Part shown: positions 6,505 to 10,651 of the stretch, piece by piece
How positions within the stretch are numbered: the stretch's first letter is position 1
Layout: the number at the start of each line of letters is the position of its first letter
Assembly: GCA_025934635.1 (NCBI GenBank)
Contig: JAICWX010000291.1
Location: 1 to 10,651 of the forward strand
Reading direction: 5' to 3'
Source of the DNA: Streptosporangiaceae bacterium
GTDB taxonomy: Bacteria > Actinomycetota > Actinomycetes > Streptosporangiales > Streptosporangiaceae
Length of the DNA: 10,651 nt
The notes under the pieces: generated by a model
What the model was told of the DNA's origin: nothing
The model's input: only the letters and a program-made list of their open reading frames with translations
Databases searched by the model: none
Program-made: the position numbers and the translations under genes

Positions 6505-6518
6505 GTGACATCTGTCAC
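6505..6518. promoter_or_regulatory. Inverted repeat upstream of the Fe-S protein gene
   Basis: GTGACA-TC-TGTCAC, 6-nt perfect arms, 61 nt before the ATG of the ferredoxin-like gene in the divergent 184-nt region (6396-6579). It could be a regulator site for either direction, but short palindromes of this size are expected by chance a few times per 10 kb. I see no strong sigma-70-type promoter in this region. Confidence 0.25.
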
Positions 6519-6579
6519 GGGGTCGCGGGCAGTGTGGGCAGCGCCAGCGCCGGGCACGATCACCGGCTAGGAGGACACG

Positions 6580-6867
6580 ATGGGACCTGACCGGATGGGT
6601 CCGCACCGGGTGCGCTTCAGCTTTGACGGTGCCCCGCTGGAGGCGTCGCGTGGCATGACCATCGGCGGGGCGCTGCTGGCGAACGGGATCGTATCCTGGC
6701 GCCGGGCTGGGGCAGCCGGCCGGCCGCGGGGCATCTTCTGCGGTACCGGAGGCTGCTTCGGCTGCCTGGTGGACGTCGGCGGCCGGCGGGCCGTGCGGGC
6801 CTGCCTGATCCTGGTGGGGGACGGCGACGAGGTGCGTACCAGCGTGTCGCGGCGGGCCGCCGGTTGA
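6580..6867 (+). CDS. [2Fe-2S] ferredoxin-like subunit (HcnA/opine-oxidase small-subunit type)
   Basis: 95 residues with the Fer2_4-type cluster motif C54-x4-C59-x2-C62-x12-C75 in GIFCGTGGCFGCLVDV and VRACL. In the family this small subunit carries electrons in multi-subunit flavoenzymes that oxidise glycine, D-hydroxyproline or opines (hydrogen cyanide synthase HcnABC and relatives), working with an FAD/NAD-type oxidoreductase and usually a DAO-type subunit. The start is ATG 6580, preceded by AGGAGG at 5-6 nt. The stop overlaps the next gene's start (TTGA), so the two are translationally coupled. The DAO-type catalytic subunit is not present on either side. The next gene is itself truncated, so this may be a leftover of a larger operon. 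Confidence 0.9.
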   Translation: MGPDRMGPHRVRFSFDGAPLEASRGMTIGGALLANGIVSWRRAGAAGRPRGIFCGTGGCFGCLVDVGGRRAVRACLILVGDGDEVRTSVSRRAAG

Positions 6868-8363
6868 GCGGCGTCATCGATGTGGCCGTGGTCGGGGCCG
6901 GCCCGGCGGGCCTGGCCGCCGCGCTGGCCGCGGGCGACCTGGGCTGCGAGGTCACGCTGATCGACGCCGGCCACGGGCCCGGCGGCCAGCGGTACCACCA
7001 GGGCATGCTGTTCCCCGGCCGCGGCCCGGCTCGCCGGGCGACGGAGCACCTGCCGCCCGCGCTCGCCCGCATCCGGCAGGCCCGCCAGGTCCGCCACCTC
7101 GCCGCGACCTCGGCCGGGCGGGCCGCGCGGGACCACGACGGCGTGGTGACCTTGTGGGTGGGCGGCCCGGAAGGCGGCGCCGAGACCACGGTCGAGGTCC
7201 GGGCCGTGGTGCTGGCCACCGGCGCCACCGAGCTCGTGCTGCCGTTTCCCGGCTGGGACCTGCCCGGCGTGACCACCGCGGGCGCGGCGCAGGCGCTGCT
7301 GCAGGGCCAGGATGTGACCATGGGCCGGCGGACCCTGGTGGCAGGGTCCGGGCCGGTGCTGCTCCCGGTCGCGGCCAGCCTGGCCGAGGCGGGAGTGCAC
7401 GTTGTCGCGGTGCTGGAAGCAACCCCCGCCCCCGCAGGCCGGTCTCAGGCGGGCGGGCTGGCCGCGTTTCCCGGGCAGCTGCCGCAGGCCAGCGGCTACG
7501 CCGCGGTCCTGGCCGGTTACGGTGTGCCGGTTCGCACCGGGTACGCGGTCATCGCCTGCCAGGGGACCGAACGGGTGGAGCGAGCCGTCATCGCCCAGCT
7601 GGACCGGGACTGGCGGCCGCTACCCGGCTCGCGGCGCGCGGAAAGCGTCGATGCCGTGCACGTGAGCTTCGGCTTTTCTCCCACGCTGGAACTGCCCCGG
7701 GCGCTGGGCTGCGCCGAGGTGCGGCCCCCGTCACGGCCGGCCGGCGGCCGTCCCAGGCCGGTCATCCTCTACGTTTACGGGATGAACGTGTCGCCCGACG
7801 TCATCTACATCATCCGGCACGCGGAGAAGCCGCTCAAGCCGCCGCTGTCCGGCGTCGACTATCACGGCAGCCAGAACGAGCATTCGCTGCTGCCGCGCGG
7901 CTGGCAGCGCTCCGGTGCCCTCGCGGCGCTGTTCCATCCGGACTTCGGCCCGCTGCGGCCCGGGCTGCGGACACCGACGGTGCTGGTGGCGCCCTCTTTC
8001 GGGCATCCGGGCAAGACGGCCGCGCACCGCTCGTACCAGACCATTCAGGGCCTGAGCGAGCACCTGGAGCTGCCGATAGAGTCGCAGTTCGCCCAGGGCC
8101 AGGAAAAAGAGCTAGCCGACAGCCTGGTGAGCGGCCAGTCCGGCGTCGTGCTCATCTGCTGGGAGCACAAGCACATTCCGGTGATCGCATCGGCGCTGCC
8201 GGTCGTCAGCGGAACCGCCATCCCGCGGAAGTGGCCGGGCCACCGGTATGACGTCATCTGGTCGTTCACCCGCGTCCCGGAGCCCGGCCCGGTCCGCTAC
8301 GCCTTCAGCCAGGTCCCGCAGCAGCTGCTGGCCGGAGACACCGGAACCGTGATCGGCGAATAG
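6864..8363 (+). CDS. In-frame chimera: truncated FAD oxidoreductase joined to a histidine phosphatase
   Basis: A 499-residue open frame in two parts. Residues 5-285 are an HcnB/opine-oxidase-type pyridine-nucleotide oxidoreductase: FAD-binding VVGAGPAGLAAAL (10-21), GPGGQRYHQG (38-47), VLATGATELVLPFPGWDLPGV (116-136) and a second Rossmann loop VAGSGPVLLPVA (159-170). The domain stops after GFSPTLELPRALGCAE and lacks the usual C-terminal part with the T-x-x-P-G-V-F-A-A-G-D motif that completes the FAD site, and the BFD-like Fe-S end. After a Pro/Arg/Gly linker, residues 307-499 are a histidine phosphatase with IYIIRHAEKP (R318, H319), AAHRSYQTIQ (R389) and a second histidine in CWEHKH (H435). 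The start is TTG 6864, overlapping the upstream TGA. I infer a deletion fusion. The oxidoreductase half is probably inactive; the phosphatase half looks intact. Confidence 0.8.
   Translation: MSGVIDVAVVGAGPAGLAAALAAGDLGCEVTLIDAGHGPGGQRYHQGMLFPGRGPARRATEHLPPALARIRQARQVRHLAATSAGRAARDHDGVVTLWVGGPEGGAETTVEVRAVVLATGATELVLPFPGWDLPGVTTAGAAQALLQGQDVTMGRRTLVAGSGPVLLPVAASLAEAGVHVVAVLEATPAPAGRSQAGGLAAFPGQLPQASGYAAVLAGYGVPVRTGYAVIACQGTERVERAVIAQLDRDWRPLPGSRRAESVDAVHVSFGFSPTLELPRALGCAEVRPPSRPAGGRPRPVILYVYGMNVSPDVIYIIRHAEKPLKPPLSGVDYHGSQNEHSLLPRGWQRSGALAALFHPDFGPLRPGLRTPTVLVAPSFGHPGKTAAHRSYQTIQGLSEHLELPIESQFAQGQEKELADSLVSGQSGVVLICWEHKHIPVIASALPVVSGTAIPRKWPGHRYDVIWSFTRVPEPGPVRYAFSQVPQQLLAGDTGTVIGE
7782..8363 (+). 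CDS. Histidine phosphatase superfamily protein as a possible separate gene (internal start)
   Basis: The phosphatase part of the chimera would be a complete 193-residue protein if translated from ATG 7782, and its first residues (MNVSPDVIYIIRHAEKP) are what a stand-alone member would have. The branch's catalytic residues are present: R12 and H13 of the RHG-type motif, R83 and H129 (numbered from this ATG). No SD precedes the ATG, but TACGTT ends 6 nt upstream and could act as -10 for a leaderless mRNA; no -35 is clear. The substrate is unknown; the family includes phosphoglycerate mutases and many phosphatases. This is an alternative reading of the same DNA as the fused frame. Which product is made cannot be decided from sequence. 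Confidence 0.5.
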   Translation: MNVSPDVIYIIRHAEKPLKPPLSGVDYHGSQNEHSLLPRGWQRSGALAALFHPDFGPLRPGLRTPTVLVAPSFGHPGKTAAHRSYQTIQGLSEHLELPIESQFAQGQEKELADSLVSGQSGVVLICWEHKHIPVIASALPVVSGTAIPRKWPGHRYDVIWSFTRVPEPGPVRYAFSQVPQQLLAGDTGTVIGE

Positions 8364-8372
8364 CGGGCCGGA

Positions 8373-9182
8373 TCAGGCCAGGGCGGGGGTCAGCGTTCCC
8401 ATGAAGGCCCTGGTCGTGTCCGCCTGCCGGGCCACGTCGCCCGGCTCGAGGCCGGCCAGCCGGTCGATCAGCGCGCTGCCCACCGTCGCGACGTCGCAGT
8501 ACGGCAGTACCTGTTCCAGCCGGGCGCGGTCGGAGATGCCGAACCCGACCGCCACCGGCACGGTGAGGTGCTGCCGGGCCCGCTGCAGGTAGGCCTGGAT
8601 GTCCGGGGCCAGGCCCTGCTGAGCTCCGGTGACGCCCCGGCGCGACATGCAGTAGACGAAGCCGCTGGCGACGGCCGCGTTCGCCGCCATCCGGCCGCCC
8701 GTCGAGGTGGGCGCGAGCGTCACGATGTTGTGCAGGCCGTGGCGATGGCAGGCATCGAGATAGCCCTCATGCCGCGCGGCCTCGGCGGGCAGGTCCGGCA
8801 CGATGAGCCCGCTGATGCCGGCCGCGGCGGCGTCCCGGCAGAACGACTCCGTGCCGTACCGGTAGACCGTGTTGGCGTACGCCATGAACAGCAGCGGCGC
8901 CTGCACCCGGGCGGACGACTCGGCCGCGATCGTGAAGGCGTCGCGGACCCGGGCGCCGCGGGCGATCGCGGCCTCGCAGGCGGACTGGATCGTCGGACCG
9001 TCCGCGAGGGGATCGGAGAACGGGATCTGCAGTTCGATGAAATCAGCCCCGGCCTCATCCATGGCGGCGATGAGCGCGCCCGTCGACGCCAGCGACGGGT
9101 AGCCGATCACGACGTGGGTCATCAGCCCCTTGCGGCGTGCGGCGGTGAGGGCGGCGAACCGCTCGTCAATCCTGTTGGCCAT
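8373..9182 (-). CDS. trpA: Tryptophan synthase alpha chain
   Basis: 269 residues, the full family length. The enzyme cleaves indole-3-glycerol phosphate to indole and glyceraldehyde 3-phosphate, and the indole passes to the beta chain. The catalytic Glu50 and Asp61 are in FIELQIPFSDPLADGPTIQ (48-66). The mobile-loop segment reads CMSRRGVTGAQQG (canonical SRAGVTGA), and the phosphate-binding GFGIS and VGSALI segments are present. I chose ATG 9182, with GGAGG about 9 nt upstream inside trpB. The genes overlap by 17 nt, which implies translational coupling and 1:1 synthesis. The Gln in ELQIPFSDP and the Arg in SRRG are less common choices and suggest a divergent branch. Its 3' end is 9 nt from the convergent chimera gene, with no terminator visible. 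Confidence 0.97.
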   Translation of the reverse strand: MANRIDERFAALTAARRKGLMTHVVIGYPSLASTGALIAAMDEAGADFIELQIPFSDPLADGPTIQSACEAAIARGARVRDAFTIAAESSARVQAPLLFMAYANTVYRYGTESFCRDAAAAGISGLIVPDLPAEAARHEGYLDACHRHGLHNIVTLAPTSTGGRMAANAAVASGFVYCMSRRGVTGAQQGLAPDIQAYLQRARQHLTVPVAVGFGISDRARLEQVLPYCDVATVGSALIDRLAGLEPGDVARQADTTRAFMGTLTPALA

Positions 9183-10398
9183 GACGCTCGGCCTCCGTCC
9201 TGAGGAATGCGTAGAACTCCTGATCGGCGAACGCGTCGGCGAGGATGAACAGGTCCTTGTCGCCCCGGCCGGATATGTTGATGACGACCACGTCGTCCCG
9301 GCCCAGCCGGGGAGCGAGCTCGATGACGTGCGCCACCGCATGGGCCGACTCCAGCGCCGGCAAGATGCCCTCGGTCCTGGCCAGCAGGTCAACCGCCTGG
9401 ATCACGGCGTCGTCGCGGGCGGCGGCGAAGCTGATCCGGCCCTGCTCGTGCAGCCAGGCCAGTTCCGGGCCGATGCCGGGGTAATCCAGGCCCGCGGAGA
9501 TGCTGTGCGTGGGTGACAGCTGGCCGTCGTCGTCTTGCAGGAACACCGACTTGTACCCCTCGACGATGCCGGTCCGGCCGTGCGGGAAGCGCTGGGCATG
9601 CTCGCCGGTTCCGGTTCCCCGGCCGCCCGCCTCGACCCCGATCAGCTGCACGGACTCGTGCGGGACGAACGGGCCGAACGCCCCGATCGCGTTGCTCCCG
9701 CCGCCGACGCAGGCGACCACGTAGCCAGGCAGCCTGCCCTCCGCCTGGCGCAGCTGCGCCATGATCTCCTGCCCGACCACCGACTGGAAGTCGCGGACCA
9801 TCGTCGGGTAGGGATGCGGCCCGAGCGCCGAGCCGAGCAGGTAATGCGTGTCGGCGCTCGACGCGATGTAGTCCTTCAGCGCGGCGTTGACCGCGTCCTT
9901 GAGCGTGCGGCTGCCGTACCGCACGGGCACCACCGTCGCGCCGAGCCGCTCCATCATGAAGACGTTGGGGCGCTGGCGCGCGATGTCCACCTCACCCATG
10001 TAGACCGTGCACTCGAACCCGAACTTGGCGGCCACGGTGGCGGTCGCCAGCCCGTGCTGCCCGGCTCCGGTCTCGGCCACCAGCCGGGTGCGCCCCATCC
10101 GCTTCGCCAGCAGCGCCTGGCCCAGGCAGTGCGTGATCTTGTGCGCGCCGGTGATGTTCACGCCCTCGTTCTTGAGATAGATCCGGGCGCCGCCGAGCGT
10201 TTCGGTGAGCCGCCCGGCGAAGGTCAGCGGCGTCGGCCGCCCGGCGAAGGTCGCCAGCAGGTGAGCGAACTCGGCCGCGAACCCCGGATCCGCCCTCGCC
10301 TCCTGATAGGCCTGGTCGAGATCCTCCAGGGCCGGGATGAGGACCTCGGGCACGTACCGGCCGCCGAAACCGCCGAAGTATCCGGGTGGACTGGGCAT
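9166..10398 (-). CDS. trpB: Tryptophan synthase beta chain (PLP enzyme)
   Basis: 410 residues, complete. It condenses indole with L-serine to give tryptophan. Visible residues, numbered from the chosen start, are the PLP-binding H86-K87 in ITGAHKI, catalytic E109 in AETGAGQHG, the phosphate loop GGGSNA (232-237), D305 in SAGLDYPG, E350 in PALESAH and S376 in NISGRGDKD. The segment just before Lys87 reads LKNEGVNITGAHK where most TrpB have a RED-L-x-H-x-GAHK form, so the indole-side region differs from the housekeeping type. I chose ATG 10398, with AAGGAA about 6 nt upstream. The open frame to 10647 would run through the operator and the divergent gene and is rejected. No trpC, trpE or leader peptide is nearby. 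Control by the divergent GntR protein is likely. Confidence 0.97.
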   Translation of the reverse strand: MPSPPGYFGGFGGRYVPEVLIPALEDLDQAYQEARADPGFAAEFAHLLATFAGRPTPLTFAGRLTETLGGARIYLKNEGVNITGAHKITHCLGQALLAKRMGRTRLVAETGAGQHGLATATVAAKFGFECTVYMGEVDIARQRPNVFMMERLGATVVPVRYGSRTLKDAVNAALKDYIASSADTHYLLGSALGPHPYPTMVRDFQSVVGQEIMAQLRQAEGRLPGYVVACVGGGSNAIGAFGPFVPHESVQLIGVEAGGRGTGTGEHAQRFPHGRTGIVEGYKSVFLQDDDGQLSPTHSISAGLDYPGIGPELAWLHEQGRISFAAARDDAVIQAVDLLARTEGILPALESAHAVAHVIELAPRLGRDDVVVINISGRGDKDLFILADAFADQEFYAFLRTEAERHGQQD

Positions 10399-10421
10399 CA
10401 GTTTCCTTTTCAGGGTCGCCG

Positions 10422-10451
10422 GCGAGTCTTCTAGAAGACTAGAAGACTCGC
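10422..10451. promoter_or_regulatory. Nested palindromic operator between trpB and gntR
   Basis: Arms GCGAGTCTTCT (10422-10432) and AGAAGACTCGC (10441-10451) are perfect 11-nt inverted copies. The 8-nt spacer, AGAAGACT (10433-10440), is itself another half-site, so AGTCTTCTAGAAGACT (10425-10440) is also a perfect 16-nt palindrome. There are thus three AGAAGACT half-sites at exact 8-nt phase. Position and symmetry fit the binding site of the adjacent GntR protein, controlling both divergent promoters. Symmetry is seen directly; the binding protein is inferred. Confidence 0.75.
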
Positions 10452-10465
10452 TATCATGATGGCAA
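10436..10465 (-). promoter_or_regulatory. Predicted trpBA promoter
   Basis: On the minus strand TTGCCA (10465-10460, 5/6 match to -35) and TAGTCT (10441-10436, TAnnnT type -10) are 18 nt apart. The -10 and most of the spacer lie inside the nested palindrome, so a bound repressor would block polymerase. The leader to trpB ATG would be only about 30 nt, too short for attenuation or a T-box. Confidence 0.5.
10452..10457 (+). promoter_or_regulatory. Predicted -10 of the gntR gene, leaderless start
   Basis: TATCAT on the plus strand ends 8 nt before the GntR ATG at 10466, placing transcription start at or next to the start codon. The -35 would fall within the palindrome (TTCTAG, weak), consistent with autoregulation. 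Confidence 0.4.
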
Positions 10466-10651
10466 ATGGCCACCGGACCGAAGTACCTGCGCATCCACCG
10501 CGACCTGAGCGATCGCATCACCAGCGGGCAGTGGCCGCCCGGCCGCCCGCTGCCCTCCCAGCAGCAGCTCGCGGCCGAGTTCGGGGTCAGCGTCATGACG
10601 TTGCGCCAGGCCCTGCAGTTGCTGGCCGATGACGGCCTGATCCACACCCGG
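10466..10651 (+). CDS. GntR-family transcriptional regulator, N-terminal part only
   Basis: 62 residues, then the window ends. This is the GntR winged-HTH: YLRIHRDLSDRITSGQWPPG (7-26), LPSQQQLAAEFGVSVMTLRQ (29-48, including the HTH) and ALQLLADDGLI (49-59). The PGxxLPSxxxLAxxFGVSxxTLRxAL pattern is firm. The HutC-like subfamily is likely from the Y-x-x-I-xx-DL start, but the effector domain lies outside the window. ATG 10466 follows directly on a TATCAT -10, with no SD. The two ATGs at 10456 and 10459 are out of frame. Divergent to trpBA across a symmetric operator, it is the best candidate for their regulator, possibly with tryptophan, indole or a pathway intermediate as ligand (inference). 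Confidence 0.93.
   Translation, partial: MATGPKYLRIHRDLSDRITSGQWPPGRPLPSQQQLAAEFGVSVMTLRQALQLLADDGLIHTR

Noticed and set aside
7154..8251. Plus-strand 365-residue frame inside the chimera gene
   Set aside because: Different frame from the FAD and phosphatase motifs; Arg/Ala/Gly-rich shadow.
9183..9392. N-terminal extension of trpA to 9392
   Set aside because: The residues before MANRIDERF are out-of-frame reading of trpB. ATG 9182 has an SD and gives the normal TrpA length.
9535..10434. Plus-strand 299-residue frame opposite trpB
   Set aside because: Antisense to a fully conserved TrpB; no domain.
10399..10465. Tryptophan attenuator, leader peptide or T-box for trpBA
   Set aside because: The predicted leader is only about 30 nt, with no Trp codons in a small frame and no terminator hairpin with a T-run. 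Operator control fits better.
1..10651. CRISPR array, insertion sequence, tRNA/rRNA or prophage module
   Set aside because: No regularly spaced repeats, transposase motifs, terminal inverted repeats or RNA-gene signatures were seen on either strand.

Overview
The window is very GC-rich with strong third-position GC bias and frequent GTG/TTG starts. Together with the gene content (a SpoIIAA/SpoIIAB-type partner-switching pair, a DUF1707 protein, a PAS/GAF sensor kinase and a HutC-like GntR regulator), this points to the chromosome of a filamentous actinomycete (Streptomycetes/Streptosporangiales-like). The species cannot be named from sequence alone. No tRNA, rRNA, CRISPR array, insertion sequence or phage gene is visible.

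Layout. (1) Positions 1-2226, minus strand: a STAS anti-sigma-factor antagonist, then a SpoIIAB/RsbW-type ATP-binding protein, then a PAS-GAF-HisKA sensor kinase cut by the left edge. This looks like one stress or sigma-factor signalling operon. (2) 2412-2864, plus: a small single-pass membrane protein with a cytoplasmic heptad-like region and two extracytoplasmic cysteines. (3) 3018-3584, minus: msrA, with a perfect palindrome just upstream. (4) 3708-5491: a two-barrel PPOX-family flavoprotein (minus) divergent from an ArsR-like winged-helix regulator (plus), with a 20-bp near-palindrome between them. (5) 5500-6395, minus: a DUF1707 membrane protein followed 8 nt later by a GNAT acetyltransferase. 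(6) 6580-8363, plus: a small [2Fe-2S] protein of the HcnA/opine-oxidase type, translationally coupled to an FAD oxidoreductase. The oxidoreductase loses its C-terminal part and reads in frame into a complete histidine-phosphatase domain. (7) 8373-10398, minus: trpB and trpA, overlapping by 17 nt and not accompanied by other trp genes. (8) 10466-10651, plus: the start of a divergent GntR regulator. The trpB/gntR intergenic region holds a nested palindrome overlapping good promoter elements.

The strongest points for a second look are the oxidoreductase-phosphatase chimera, the isolated trpBA pair under an apparent GntR switch with an unusual three-half-site operator, and the PPOX/ArsR divergent pair with its palindrome. 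Most of the genes are ordinary actinobacterial accessory genes. I see no system that is clearly unprecedented.
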